From NCBI GenBank assembly GCA_015068225.1, contig SVKX01000001.1:108363-172362 (forward strand): a stretch of DNA of 64,000 nucleotides, given 5' to 3'. Positions 36,017 to 44,802 of the stretch are shown piece by piece. Numbering within the stretch: the stretch's first letter is position 1; every line of letters begins with the position of its first letter. Position numbers and translations under genes: made by a program. The notes below the pieces were generated by a model. That model did no database searches and had not been told where the DNA came from. It was given only the letters and a program-made list of their open reading frames with translations. The DNA is from Oscillospiraceae bacterium. Its GTDB lineage: Bacteria; Bacillota; Clostridia; Oscillospirales; Oscillospiraceae.

Positions 36017-37993
36017 TCAGCCTTCGTAGAAGCTGTCAATAGAGGCTACCAGCTGATCCAGCACTTCCTTAACGGAGACATTCTGGATCTGTGCGCCGGC
36101 GGTGGCAGTATTGCCGCCGCCGCCAAGAGGCTCCAGGATCACCTGCACATTGGCGTCGCCAATGGAACGGGCGGAAACGATCACCTGCTCTGCGTCAGGG
36201 TAAAGGACGAAGGAGGCGGTGATGCCGGAAATGTTCAGCAGCTCGTCGGCAGCCTGGGCGGCCAAAGTACGGGAGGTGGAGGCATTCAGAGCCGCAATGG
36301 CGATCTCCTGCCGGTAAAGCCGGGCGGCCTTGATGATCTGATATTTTGCCATGGTGTCCTGGAAATCGTTTTGCAGCAGCTTCTTGACTTCCACAGTCTC
36401 TGCGCCCCACTGGCGCAGCACCGCGGCAGCCTCAAAGGTGCGCTCGCCGGTGCGGACATTAAAGCTCTTGGTATCCAGGAAGATACCTGCCATCAGGCTC
36501 TTGGCCTCGATGGGCAGCACATCGCTTTTTTCCACAGCGTATTGCAGCAGCTCCGTTACCAGCTCCGCAGCCGAGGAGGCATAGGGAGCGTGGAAATTGA
36601 CCACTACAGGATTGATGTAATCCGCAGCCCTGCGGTGATGATCCACAACGCAGACCTTGGGGATCGCCTCCAGAAGGGGCTTGCACTCCACCTGATCCGG
36701 ACGGTTGGTGTCCACAACTACCAGCGTGCTGTGGTTGTCACAGCGCACCAGCGCTTCCTGTCCGGAAATGAAGACATCCTTGTATTCCGGCACTTCCAGA
36801 ATTTCTGCAAGGAGCTTTTCTGCCATATTCCGCTCCTGATCCAGAACGATATAGGCTTTTTTGCCCTTTTTGCGGCACATACAGCTGATGCCCATGGCAG
36901 CGCCTACTGCATCCAGATCCGCGTTCTTGTGACCCATGATGAAAACCTGGCTGCTCTGGCCGATGAGTTCCATCAGGGAATTGGCAGTGACCCGGGAACG
37001 GACCTTGCTGCGGTGGTCGGCTTCCTTATTCCGGCCGCCGTAGAAGGTGAAATTGAACCGGTCCTTGATAACAGCCTGATCGCCGCCGCGGCTAAGGGCC
37101 ATTTCAATGGACAGGGCGGCAAAATTATAACTTTCTTCAAAGTTTGCACCGTCCACGCCCAGACCGATGGAGACAGATGCCTCCAGACCGGAGGGACTCT
37201 GGATCTCGTGCACATCCTCCAGCAGGGAGAATTTTCCCTGAATGGCCCGGTTCAGATCCCGCTTTTCAAAAACGAACAGAAAACGGTTTCGCTCCAGCTT
37301 GCGAAGCAGACCGTGATAATCTTCCGTCCATTTGGTGATGGCATCGTTCAGCCGGGCGTTCAGGCTGGAGATGGCACCTTCCGTCAGATTTTTGGTCAGC
37401 TCTTCGTAATTGTCGATGAGAATGATGGAGACTACAGGACGGGAACGGATATATTCATCCCGCACCTGATACAGCTCGGACAGATCGCAAAAATACAGCA
37501 TGCCCACAGTGGTACTATCCGGATCCTCTGCCCGGAACAGACTTCCGTGGACCCGGTAACGCCGGCCGGACAGGGTGATATCATAGGGAGACTCCGTCTT
37601 TCCGGAGGCCAGCCAGTCAATGCCGAAGTGGGGGACATGGGCGGAAAAGGGCTGGGGGAGATATTGTTTCTGATAGCCGGTGATGGAACAAAACCGGTCG
37701 TTTGCCCAAAGGATGCATCCATCGCCCATCCGCACAAGGACCATGGGGAAGGGGGTAACAGCGCCGTCGGTCTGCTGATCAGCGCTGAAGGCAGTCTTGA
37801 CGTACTCCTGGATCTCCTTGCGGTGACGGTTCCGGCAGAAGATATAATAAGTCAGAAGTATCAGTGACAGGCCGCCTTCCACAGCGGCCAGAATGTAGTT
37901 GCGGGTCAGGACAGCAGCTGCTGTAAATCCTGCCAGAAACAGGAAATATACCCAAAGCCCGGGCCAAAACAGCCGTTTCAGTTTCTTATTCAT
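36017..37993 (-). CDS. gdpP: c-di-AMP phosphodiesterase GdpP
   Basis: The 658-residue protein has two membrane helices (about 10-60), a PAS-like region (ILWANDRFCSITGYQK, about 95-165), a degenerate GGDEF-like domain (EELTKNLTEGAISSLNARL onward), and a DHH/DHHA1 phosphodiesterase domain with NADLDAVGAAMG, VVVDTNRP, VCVVDHHRRA and LGGGGNTATAGAQI. It hydrolyses c-di-AMP, a signal controlling potassium, osmotic balance and cell-wall state. ATG 37993 is chosen over the upstream TTG (38011) because the former has a closer GGAG and homologues start MNKKL-like. It heads the rplI-dnaB run. Confidence 0.92.
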   Translation of the reverse strand: MNKKLKRLFWPGLWVYFLFLAGFTAAAVLTRNYILAAVEGGLSLILLTYYIFCRNRHRKEIQEYVKTAFSADQQTDGAVTPFPMVLVRMGDGCILWANDRFCSITGYQKQYLPQPFSAHVPHFGIDWLASGKTESPYDITLSGRRYRVHGSLFRAEDPDSTTVGMLYFCDLSELYQVRDEYIRSRPVVSIILIDNYEELTKNLTEGAISSLNARLNDAITKWTEDYHGLLRKLERNRFLFVFEKRDLNRAIQGKFSLLEDVHEIQSPSGLEASVSIGLGVDGANFEESYNFAALSIEMALSRGGDQAVIKDRFNFTFYGGRNKEADHRSKVRSRVTANSLMELIGQSSQVFIMGHKNADLDAVGAAMGISCMCRKKGKKAYIVLDQERNMAEKLLAEILEVPEYKDVFISGQEALVRCDNHSTLVVVDTNRPDQVECKPLLEAIPKVCVVDHHRRAADYINPVVVNFHAPYASSAAELVTELLQYAVEKSDVLPIEAKSLMAGIFLDTKSFNVRTGERTFEAAAVLRQWGAETVEVKKLLQNDFQDTMAKYQIIKAARLYRQEIAIAALNASTSRTLAAQAADELLNISGITASFVLYPDAEQVIVSARSIGDANVQVILEPLGGGGNTATAGAQIQNVSVKEVLDQLVASIDSFYEG

Positions 37994-38040
37994 ATCTCCG
38001 GCAACCTCCAAGCATACTTTCTCTTTATACTGTACCCGCT

Positions 38041-38069
38041 ATTATAGCAAATTTAAGCAAAAGGTGCAA
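38041..38069 (-). promoter_or_regulatory. Promoter of the gdpP-rplI-dnaB operon
   Basis: On the minus strand -35 TTGCAC (38069-38064) and -10 TATAAT (38046-38041) are 17 bp apart, with a TGC extended element before the -10. It lies about 48 bp upstream of the gdpP start. Confidence 0.75.
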
Positions 38070-38153
38070 CAGGTTTTCTGACTTTTCTGCAAAAACAGCG
38101 CCTTGGAACGGCCTGTTTTTCCGGGCTTCAAAAAAACTGGTATACTTTTCACC

Positions 38154-38333
38154 AAAACTGTGCTATACTAACTGTAGTGTGTACCGGGATGGGCAGACCC
38201 GGACAGCAAAAGATCACATAATTATGCGGGCGTTTTTCTCTCCCAAACGGCGATTCAGGGCTGGAAAGGAGACGGCGGCTGCCTGCTTTGCTATGGCCTT
38301 TGGCCTTACTTAAGAAAGGAGTATTGATTTTAA
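38154..38333 (+). promoter_or_regulatory. Extended -10 promoter and long leader of RNase J
   Basis: TGC-TATACT (extended -10 at 38161-38169) precedes a leader of about 155 nt. The leader contains paired blocks such as CCGGG/CCCGG (about 38184-38203) and ends with AAAGGAG upstream of a TTG start. A long structured leader is a possible point of self-control by RNase J. No known riboswitch motif was recognised. Confidence 0.4.
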
Positions 38334-39989
38334 TTGGCAGAAAAACTGAAAATTATACCTCTGGGCGGTCTAGATGAGATCGGAAAAAACATTACCGTTC
38401 TGGAATACGGAAAAGACATGATCGTAATAGACTGCGGCGTGGGCTTTCCGGACGAGGATATGTACGGCGTGGATCTGGTGATTCCGGATTTTTCCTATCT
38501 GGTAGCCAACCAGAAAAAGCTGCGGGGAATCTTTATTACCCACGGACATGAGGATCATATCGGATCCATTCCCTATTGCATGCAGCAGGTGAATTGTCCC
38601 ATCCACGGAACGGCAATGACCAACGGACTGATCAAGCTGAAGCTGGAGGAGCATCGTCTGGCAGATAAGGTAAAGCTCATGACCCATAAGCCCGGCGATG
38701 TTGTTAAAGCGGGCTGCTTTACGGTGGAATTTATCCATGTGAACCATTCTATCGCGGACGCGGTGGCCTTTGCCATCCACACCCCCGTGGGCACCGTGAT
38801 CTTTACCGGCGATTTTAAGATCGATCCCACCGCAGGGGACGGTATGATCGATCTGGCACGGCTGGGAGAATTGGGAAATGAGGGCGTTTTGGCTCTGTTG
38901 TGCGACTCCACCAATGTGGAGCGGGCGGGCTATACCCCCAGTGAAAACATTGTGGCCGAGGGTCTGGACAGGCAGTTTAAAAACTGCGACCAGCGTATCA
39001 TCGTCACCACCTTTGCTTCCAACATGCACAGAATTCAGGCAGTGCTTGCCACGGCCCACCGCTACGGCAGAAAGGTGGCTGTTACCGGCCGGAGCATGGA
39101 AAACATGCTGAAAGTGGCCCAGGAGCTGGGATATATCAAGGTGCCTGCCGGTACCATCGTGGATCTGGGTGCCATCAAGAGCCTGCCGAAGAACAAGGTG
39201 GTCATCGTATCCACCGGCTCACAGGGTGAAAATATGTCTGCGTTGTACCGCATGGCATTTTCTACCCACAAGCAGGTGGATATTCAGGGAGGAGACCGGA
39301 TCATTATTTCCGCATCCGCTATCCCAGGCAATGAAAAAGCGGTGTCTAAGATCATCAATGAGCTCTATCGCAAGGGCGCAGATGTGATCTATGAAAAGAG
39401 TGAGGGCCTTCATGTTTCCGGCCACGCCTGTCAGGAGGAACTGAAGATCATCCACGGTCTGGTCAAACCCAAATTCTTCCTGCCGCTCCACGGCGAACAG
39501 CGCATGCTGCAGATTCACAGCAAGCTGGCCCAGTCCATGGGTATGAACCCCCGAAACATCCACATCGGCGAGATTGGAACGGTTTTTGAGTTTACAGGAA
39601 AGACCTGTAAGCAAAATGGTACGGTGCCTGCCGGCAAGGTCTTTGTGGATGGCACCGGCGTGGGCGATGTGGGCGCCGTGGTTTTGAGAGACCGGAAGCA
39701 CCTTGCTCAGGATGGCATGATCGTGGTGTGCGTGAATCTCAGTGCCGAGGATGGCAGCGTGATCACCGGACCGGACATCATTACCCGTGGCTTCATTTAT
39801 GTAAAGGAATCCGAGGAGCTGATGGAGGAGCTGCAGGAGGTGGCTATGGAGGCCATCGAGCGCTGTCAGCGCAAGCGCAGCCGGGATTGGACCGCCATCA
39901 AGGCAGCCATTAAAAACGACCTGAGCGGTTACCTGTATAAGACCACCAAGCGAAACCCCATGATCCTTCCTGTGATCATGGAGATCTGA
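38334..39989 (+). CDS. rnj: Ribonuclease J
   Basis: The 551-residue protein is a metallo-beta-lactamase/beta-CASP RNase: DIGGLDEIGKN-like start LGGLDEIGKNITVLEYG, FITHGHEDHIGSIPY zinc motif, NHSIADAVAFAI, TGDFKIDPT, the beta-CASP VSTGSQGE, and the C-terminal VSGHACQEELK/PLHGEQRML. It is a 5' exo/endonuclease that matures rRNA and decays mRNA. The start codon is TTG with AAAGGAG upstream. A perfect terminator follows. The divergent gdpP operon lies upstream. Confidence 0.95.
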   Translation: MAEKLKIIPLGGLDEIGKNITVLEYGKDMIVIDCGVGFPDEDMYGVDLVIPDFSYLVANQKKLRGIFITHGHEDHIGSIPYCMQQVNCPIHGTAMTNGLIKLKLEEHRLADKVKLMTHKPGDVVKAGCFTVEFIHVNHSIADAVAFAIHTPVGTVIFTGDFKIDPTAGDGMIDLARLGELGNEGVLALLCDSTNVERAGYTPSENIVAEGLDRQFKNCDQRIIVTTFASNMHRIQAVLATAHRYGRKVAVTGRSMENMLKVAQELGYIKVPAGTIVDLGAIKSLPKNKVVIVSTGSQGENMSALYRMAFSTHKQVDIQGGDRIIISASAIPGNEKAVSKIINELYRKGADVIYEKSEGLHVSGHACQEELKIIHGLVKPKFFLPLHGEQRMLQIHSKLAQSMGMNPRNIHIGEIGTVFEFTGKTCKQNGTVPAGKVFVDGTGVGDVGAVVLRDRKHLAQDGMIVVCVNLSAEDGSVITGPDIITRGFIYVKESEELMEELQEVAMEAIERCQRKRSRDWTAIKAAIKNDLSGYLYKTTKRNPMILPVIMEI

Positions 39990-39997
39990 AAGATAAA

Positions 39998-40028
39998 GGC
40001 GCGCTGCTAAAGGCAGCGCGCCTTTTTT
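39998..40028. terminator. Bidirectional terminator between rnj and PAQR gene
   Basis: A perfect 10-bp G/C-rich stem (39998-40007 with 40013-40022) followed by TTTTTTA (40023-40029). It ends rnj; the last few bases overlap the stop of the convergent PAQR gene, which ends at 40027. Confidence 0.9.
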
Positions 40029-40701
40029 ATAGGGCATAAAGGAATATGCTCAAAAATTGCAGGATGCTTCCCAGCACCACAAAAATGTGAAACACGGAGT
40101 GGAACCATTTCTTTTTGGAGCCGATGCCGTAAAGGATCGCGCCCAAGGTGTAGCTGATGCCGCCGGAAAGCAGCAACCAAAAGCCGGGAAGGGTCATGGT
40201 CTCCATGGCCTGGGGCATAAATGGAAGGATAGCCCATCCCATGCCGATGTAGCAAATCATGGAAAATGCTTTGTATTTTTTTAGATCGATGGCAGTCAGT
40301 GTTACTGCTGCGGCAGTCAGCGCCCATTCAAAAAAGAACAGCCCCCAGCTAATGGCAGGATACACCGGCCGCAGAGCCGACAGGGTGATGGGGGTGTAAG
40401 TTCCTGCGATTAGAAAATAGATGGTGCAGTGGTCAATGATCTGCATGACCTTTTTGCCGGTGCCGGACTTAAGACCGTGATATACACTGGACATGGTGTA
40501 CAGGCAGATCATACTGCCGCCGTATATGGCAGAGCTGACAATGCCCCAGACAGTGCCGTGAAGTGCGGAGCGCAAGACGCACAGGACTAGGATCAGAACA
40601 CCCAGACCGCCGCCGACGATATGGGAGATCATGTTCATCCGCTCCTCTCCTTTCGTATATGACGGCAGGAGCCGGTCTTGCAGTTTGGTTCGCTTCATCA
40701 T
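40027..40701 (-). CDS. PAQR/hemolysin III family membrane protein
   Basis: The 224-residue protein has about seven hydrophobic helices and the family motifs MNMISHIVGGGLGVL, TMSSVYHGLKSGTGKK, IDHCTIYFLIAGTYTPI, and WFHSVFHIFVVLGSILQFL. Three histidines around a putative metal site (SxxxH, HC, HSxxH) are conserved in hemolysin III/adiponectin-receptor-like proteins. Function in bacteria is unsettled (lipid or membrane stress is suggested). It is convergent with rnj. Confidence 0.88.
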   Translation of the reverse strand: MMKRTKLQDRLLPSYTKGEERMNMISHIVGGGLGVLILVLCVLRSALHGTVWGIVSSAIYGGSMICLYTMSSVYHGLKSGTGKKVMQIIDHCTIYFLIAGTYTPITLSALRPVYPAISWGLFFFEWALTAAAVTLTAIDLKKYKAFSMICYIGMGWAILPFMPQAMETMTLPGFWLLLSGGISYTLGAILYGIGSKKKWFHSVFHIFVVLGSILQFLSIFLYAL

Positions 40702-40829
40702 AAAATCCGCCTTTCCTGAAACTGGTCATAGTATAGCATGTTTTCCATAAAACCGGAGGCTACCGGATGGAAAATGGACTCTACGGCTTGTAGAGAAGGG
40801 ATTCTACCTCCGGGAGAGAAAGAAAAATG

Positions 40830-40858
40830 TTGACAAATTGCAGTGCATGGACTAAAAT
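40830..40858 (+). promoter_or_regulatory. Promoter of the lysine-riboswitch-lysA unit
   Basis: TTGACA (40830-40835) and TAAAAT (40853-40858) are 17 bp apart, immediately before the riboswitch aptamer. Confidence 0.8.
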
Positions 40859-40861
40859 CCA

Positions 40862-41082
40862 TAGCATAACCATGGCTGAGGTCGCGGAATCCATCAGTAG
40901 CTTTGCGGTTTGGCAAATTGCCGCAAAAGGAAAGGGGATGCCGCCGAAGAGCCTGCCGGTGCCAAACGGCGGTCTCTGGGGCTGCGCAGAATATGCGTAG
41001 AACTGTCATCCGACAGGATGGAGTGCTGACTTGGGGTAAGAGACAACTATGCCCTGTGTCGCTTTGACGCAGGGCTTATTTT
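40862..41082 (+). promoter_or_regulatory. Lysine riboswitch (L-box) with terminator
   Basis: Conserved L-box parts appear in order: TGAGGTCGCGG with AGTAG, the GGATGCCGCCGAAG block, and ACTGTCATC with GATGGAGTGCTGAC (aptamer about 40862-41036). A 10-bp terminator stem (41051-41060 with 41066-41075, one G-U) followed by TTATTTTT comes next. Lysine binding would favour the terminator and shut off lysA downstream. Confidence 0.9.
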
Positions 41083-41095
41083 TGGAGTGATACAT

Positions 41096-42361
41096 ATGAA
41101 AAAGACATCCTTCTTAACGCTGGAAAAGGCAAAGAGAATCATTCAGGATATTCCTACACCTTTCCATATTTATGATGAGGCCGGCATTCGGAAAAATGCC
41201 CGGGCGCTGAAGGAGGCGTTCTCCTGGAATCCTGGCTTTAAGGAGTTTTTTGCGGTAAAGGCCACACCCAATCCCTATATTCTGCAGATCCTTCAGGAGG
41301 AGGGCTGCGGCTGTGACTGCTCCTCCTACACGGAGCTTTTGCTGGCAGAAGCAGTAGGCGTTACCGGCCATGAAATTATGTTCTCCTCCAATGTTACACC
41401 GGAGCAGGATATGAGAAAGGCTTACGAGCTGGGGGCCTATATCAATCTGGATGACGCTACCCATGTGGAATTTCTGGCCCGGGTGGCGGATAAGGTGCCG
41501 GAGACCGTGTGCCTGCGGTATAACCCCGGCGGATCCTTCAGCCTTGGTAATACCATTATGGATATGCCCAGAGATGCCAAGTACGGCATGACCGAGGATC
41601 AGATGGCCGGTGCCATCAACCGGCTGATGGCTCTGGGCACAAAGCATTTCGGCATCCACGCGTTCCTTGCGTCCAATACCACCACCAATGAGTATTATCC
41701 GGAGCTGGCTGCGAACCTGTTCCGTCTGGCGGTGCGGCTGCGCAATGCCACCGGCGCCCATATCGCCTTTGTCAATCTGTCCGGCGGCGTAGGTGTGGAC
41801 TACCGGCCGGAGCAGCCCTGCTGCGACATCCGCACCATTGGAGAGGGCGTTCGTGCCCGCTATGAGCAGATCCTGACACCCAACGGCATGGGCGATATCG
41901 CCATCTTCACAGAGCTGGGCCGGTTTATGCTGGCACCTTACGGCCATCTGGTTTCTACGGTGCTCCACCAAAAGCATATCTACCGGGAATATGTGGGTCT
42001 GGATGCCTGCGCAGCGGATCTGATGCGGCCCGCCATGTACGGCGCCTATCATCATATTACGGTGCTGGGCAAGGAAGATGCCATTTTGGATCATGTATAT
42101 GATGTTACCGGCGGTCTGTGCGAAAACAATGACAAGTTCGCCATTGAGCGCAGCCTGCCCCATATTGAGATCGGTGATATTCTGGTCATCCATGACACCG
42201 GCGCTCACGGACACTCCATGGGATACAATTATAATGGTAAGCTTCGCAGTGCCGAAGTCCTTCTGCGGGAGGACGGAAGCCATATGCTGATCCGCAGAGC
42301 AGAAAAGCCGGCAGATTATTTTGCAACTTTCGACGGCACACCCTTTAAGTTTGGGAACTGA
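41096..42361 (+). CDS. lysA: Diaminopimelate decarboxylase
   Basis: The 421-residue fold-type III PLP decarboxylase has PFHIYDEAGIRKNARAL, EFFAVKATPNPYIL (the PLP lysine), CDCSSYTELLLAEAVG, and downstream LSGGVGVDYRP, ELGRFMLAPYG, VTGGLCENNDKFA, which hold PLP phosphate and substrate. It makes lysine from meso-diaminopimelate. The lysine riboswitch upstream strongly supports this assignment. ATG 41096 follows GGAG by 8 nt; an upstream in-frame GTG lacks a site. Confidence 0.92.
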   Translation: MKKTSFLTLEKAKRIIQDIPTPFHIYDEAGIRKNARALKEAFSWNPGFKEFFAVKATPNPYILQILQEEGCGCDCSSYTELLLAEAVGVTGHEIMFSSNVTPEQDMRKAYELGAYINLDDATHVEFLARVADKVPETVCLRYNPGGSFSLGNTIMDMPRDAKYGMTEDQMAGAINRLMALGTKHFGIHAFLASNTTTNEYYPELAANLFRLAVRLRNATGAHIAFVNLSGGVGVDYRPEQPCCDIRTIGEGVRARYEQILTPNGMGDIAIFTELGRFMLAPYGHLVSTVLHQKHIYREYVGLDACAADLMRPAMYGAYHHITVLGKEDAILDHVYDVTGGLCENNDKFAIERSLPHIEIGDILVIHDTGAHGHSMGYNYNGKLRSAEVLLREDGSHMLIRRAEKPADYFATFDGTPFKFGN

Positions 42362-42443
42362 TTTGTGCAATTTAAACAAAAATAGGTCTGTTTTTTCTGC
42401 ACCGAAATGGATTGTTTACAATAAATTTTCATGCTCCTTTGCT

Positions 42444-42459
42444 AAAACTGTGCTATAAT
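42444..42459 (+). promoter_or_regulatory. Extended -10 promoter of the CBS gene
   Basis: TGC-TATAAT (42451-42459) is an extended -10. The preceding 14-mer AAAACTGTGCTATA (42444-42457) is identical to 38154-38167 in front of RNase J. No good -35 exists at standard spacing for either. Confidence 0.5.
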
Positions 42460-42507
42460 GTTATGGGCGGCAAAAAGCCGCCGCAGCAGCGCAGTAAAGG
42501 AGTCCCT

Positions 42508-42924
42508 ATGAATAATAATATTTTGTTTTTTCTGACACCGAAGGCCATGTGCGCCTATCTGTATGATGACTATACCATGCGGCAAGCTCTGGAGAAGATG
42601 GAAACAGCGGGATACGCGGCTCTGCCTATCCTGAATAAGCGGGGCGAATACCGCGGCACTCTGACAGAGGGCGATCTTCTGTGGGGTATTAAGAATATGT
42701 GCTACATGGATATCCGGCAGGCGGAAGCCCACCGGATCATGGAGATTACCCGCCGGCGGGATTACATACCGGTCAGGGTTACCACCTCCATGCATGATCT
42801 GGTAGATCGGGCTACCAATCAGAATTTCGTTCCGGTGGTGGATGACAAGAATGCATTTATCGGCATCGTCACCCGGGGCGCGATCATCAAATACTGTTCC
42901 CAGAGGCTGTTTCCCGAGGATTAA
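42508..42924 (+). CDS. CBS-domain protein
   Basis: The 138-residue protein is a tandem CBS pair: MRQALEKMETAGYAALPILNKRGEYRGTLTEGDLLW (about 22-57) and DYIPVRVTTSMHDLVDRATNQNFVPVVDDKNAFIGIVTRGAII (about 86-131). CBS pairs bind adenine nucleotides or regulate enzymes and transporters. The ATG at 42508 has AAAGGAG 7 nt upstream; the frame upstream of it holds no site. Monocistronic between its extended -10 promoter and a terminator. Confidence 0.9.
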   Translation: MNNNILFFLTPKAMCAYLYDDYTMRQALEKMETAGYAALPILNKRGEYRGTLTEGDLLWGIKNMCYMDIRQAEAHRIMEITRRRDYIPVRVTTSMHDLVDRATNQNFVPVVDDKNAFIGIVTRGAIIKYCSQRLFPED

Positions 42925-42933
42925 GAGGAAGAG

Positions 42934-42966
42934 ATACCCACAGGGCTGTCCCTGTGGGTATTTTTG
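42934..42966 (+). terminator. Terminator after CBS gene
   Basis: A perfect 12-bp stem (42934-42945 with 42950-42961), 4-nt loop, then TTTTG. Confidence 0.9.
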
Positions 42967-43038
42967 TTCACAGACTTTTTGGTTGCAAAGTGGCGGCTGT
43001 TTTGTTAAAATGGACTCAGTATACCTTGGAGGAATAAC

Positions 43039-43689
43039 ATGGACGCAGACAAACTGAAAAATCGAATAGGTGTCAATATCAGCTCATATCGCAAGCAGAT
43101 CGGCTGGACACAGGCCGAATTGGCGGAAAAGCTGAATTACTCAGATAAAGCGGTTTCCAAATGGGAGCGGGGAGAATCCATTCCGGATGTGCTGATCCTT
43201 GCTAACCTTGCAGAGCAAATGGGGATCACAGTCAATGATCTTTTGGCAGATCCCGACGCGCTGCCGGAGCAGACCGGCGCGGTGCAGCAGGTCATGGGCC
43301 TTGTGGTGGAAAAAACCCTTAAGCGCAAGGCAGACAAGAATATCATTCTGGGTCTGTCCTCAATTCTGGTGTGGTTTGTGGCACTTTTTGCCTATGTTTT
43401 GCTTTCTACTTTGGAGGTTTCAAAGAGCTGGCTGGCCTTTTTCTATGCGATTCCGGCAGATGCCATCGTGATGCTGAGCCTGCGCTCTGCGTGGCGGGAT
43501 TTCCGGTGGAACCGGATACTGATCTCCACCATTATGTGGGGCAGTATCTTGAGTATATATATGACCGTTCTGGTCCTTTGCGGCTTTAACGCCTGGAAGA
43601 TATTCCTGCTGGGCATCCCCGGTCAGGCGGCCATCCTTTTGTGGTTCCGGATGTTCCGGAAAGCACCCGGGGAGGAAAAAGATGGATAA
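43039..43689 (+). CDS. XRE-type HTH regulator with C-terminal membrane helices
   Basis: The 216-residue protein has an N-terminal XRE HTH (RIGVNISSYRKQIGWTQAEL, then LNYSDKAVSKWERGESIPD, about residues 8-70), followed by four predicted membrane helices (about 100-205). HTH-membrane fusions often sense the envelope and regulate a neighbouring operon. A GGAGG precedes the ATG. It is the first gene of a tight cluster and overlaps the 5-FCL gene by 8 bases. Confidence 0.82.
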   Translation: MDADKLKNRIGVNISSYRKQIGWTQAELAEKLNYSDKAVSKWERGESIPDVLILANLAEQMGITVNDLLADPDALPEQTGAVQQVMGLVVEKTLKRKADKNIILGLSSILVWFVALFAYVLLSTLEVSKSWLAFFYAIPADAIVMLSLRSAWRDFRWNRILISTIMWGSILSIYMTVLVLCGFNAWKIFLLGIPGQAAILLWFRMFRKAPGEEKDG

Positions 43690-44218
43690 ACAGACACTGC
43701 GGAAAATGATCCGGGAGAAAAAACGGGCGATGACCGAAGCACAGATCGAGGAGGCAAGCGCCCGTCTGGCCCAGCTGTTGTACAGCTCACCGCTGTACCG
43801 TCAGGCGACTACGATTTATGGGTATCTACCCTATAATCAGGAGGTGCGCACCGTGCCCATGCTGGAGCAGGCTCTGGCGGAGGGGAAGCGGGTGGCAGTG
43901 CCCAAGGTCTATGGCGATGAGATGCGGTTTCTTTACATAGACGATCTGTCCCGGGTGGAAAAGGGCTATGCCGGTATTCCAGAGCCCGTTGACGATGAGC
44001 CGGTAGCTAAGGATCCCACAGCGCTGGTGCTGATGCCGGGTCTTGCCTTTGACAAGGCAGGCCACAGGATCGGCTACGGCGGGGGATTTTATGATAAGTT
44101 CCTTTCTGCAGAGCCGGATCATCCCACACTGGCGCTGTGCTACGGATTTCAAATGCTGGACGAGCTGCCCACAGAGGAGTTTGATATTCCCGTTGACTGC
44201 GTTTTGTGGGCAGATTAA
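43682..44218 (+). CDS. 5-formyltetrahydrofolate cyclo-ligase
   Basis: The 178-residue protein has the family nucleotide motif GYGGGFYDKFL and the N-terminal basic segment RKMIREKKRAM, and the folate-site stretch PKVYGDEMRFLYI. It converts 5-formyl-THF to 5,10-methenyl-THF with ATP, keeping folate active. It overlaps the HTH/membrane gene and is followed by a DUF6560 gene 11 bp on, forming a transcription unit. Confidence 0.92.
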   Translation: MDKQTLRKMIREKKRAMTEAQIEEASARLAQLLYSSPLYRQATTIYGYLPYNQEVRTVPMLEQALAEGKRVAVPKVYGDEMRFLYIDDLSRVEKGYAGIPEPVDDEPVAKDPTALVLMPGLAFDKAGHRIGYGGGFYDKFLSAEPDHPTLALCYGFQMLDELPTEEFDIPVDCVLWAD

Positions 44219-44229
44219 GGAGATTAGAT

Positions 44230-44802
44230 ATGGAAATTGTTGCAATTTTGATTGTGGCGGCAGCAACCTTTGGCCTGTGCTTTCTGGTGGACAAGGGGTT
44301 TACCAAGGTATTCCGGGGAAAAGCGCAGCATTCCTCCGGGCTGACCGTGCGACTCAATAAAAAATACGGCGCTTTTGGCCTGATTCTGACTGCGCTGGGG
44401 ATTTCGGCCATATTTTACGGCCTTTCGGAAGGCTGGGTCATGATCGCAGGCGGCAGCGTGGTCATTGCGCTGGGTGTGGGCCTGATCGTCTACTATATGA
44501 CTTTTGGTGTGTTTTACGATCAGGACAGCTTTATCCTGACCACTTTCGGCAAAAAAAGCACTACATACAAGTTTCGGGATATTCAGTGTCAGCAGCTTTA
44601 TAACAGCTACGGGCAGACCGTTATTGAACTGCACATGAAAGATGGCAGAGCCTTTCAGCTCCAGTCCGGCATGACCGGTGTATATCCGTTTATGGACACA
44701 GCCTTTGCCGGCTGGTGCGCCCAAAAGGGAATCAGCCGGGAGGATTGCGATTTCCACGATCCGGATAACAGCTGCTGGTTTCCCAGAGTGGAGGAAGCCT
44801 GA
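44230..44802 (+). CDS. Membrane protein of DUF6560 type
   Basis: The 190-residue protein has an N-terminal helix (EIVAILIVAAATFGLCFLVD), two more (about 41-62 and 66-88) and a soluble C-terminal domain with YDQDSFILTTFGKKSTTYKFRD, IQCQQLYNSYGQTVIELHMKDG and WCAQKG, a pleckstrin-like beta pattern. ATG 44230 with AAGGAG 8 nt upstream is preferred to an upstream in-frame ATG at 44206 that overlaps the previous gene. The function is unknown. It couples to the next gene by a one-base TGATG overlap. Confidence 0.75.
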   Translation: MEIVAILIVAAATFGLCFLVDKGFTKVFRGKAQHSSGLTVRLNKKYGAFGLILTALGISAIFYGLSEGWVMIAGGSVVIALGVGLIVYYMTFGVFYDQDSFILTTFGKKSTTYKFRDIQCQQLYNSYGQTVIELHMKDGRAFQLQSGMTGVYPFMDTAFAGWCAQKGISREDCDFHDPDNSCWFPRVEEA

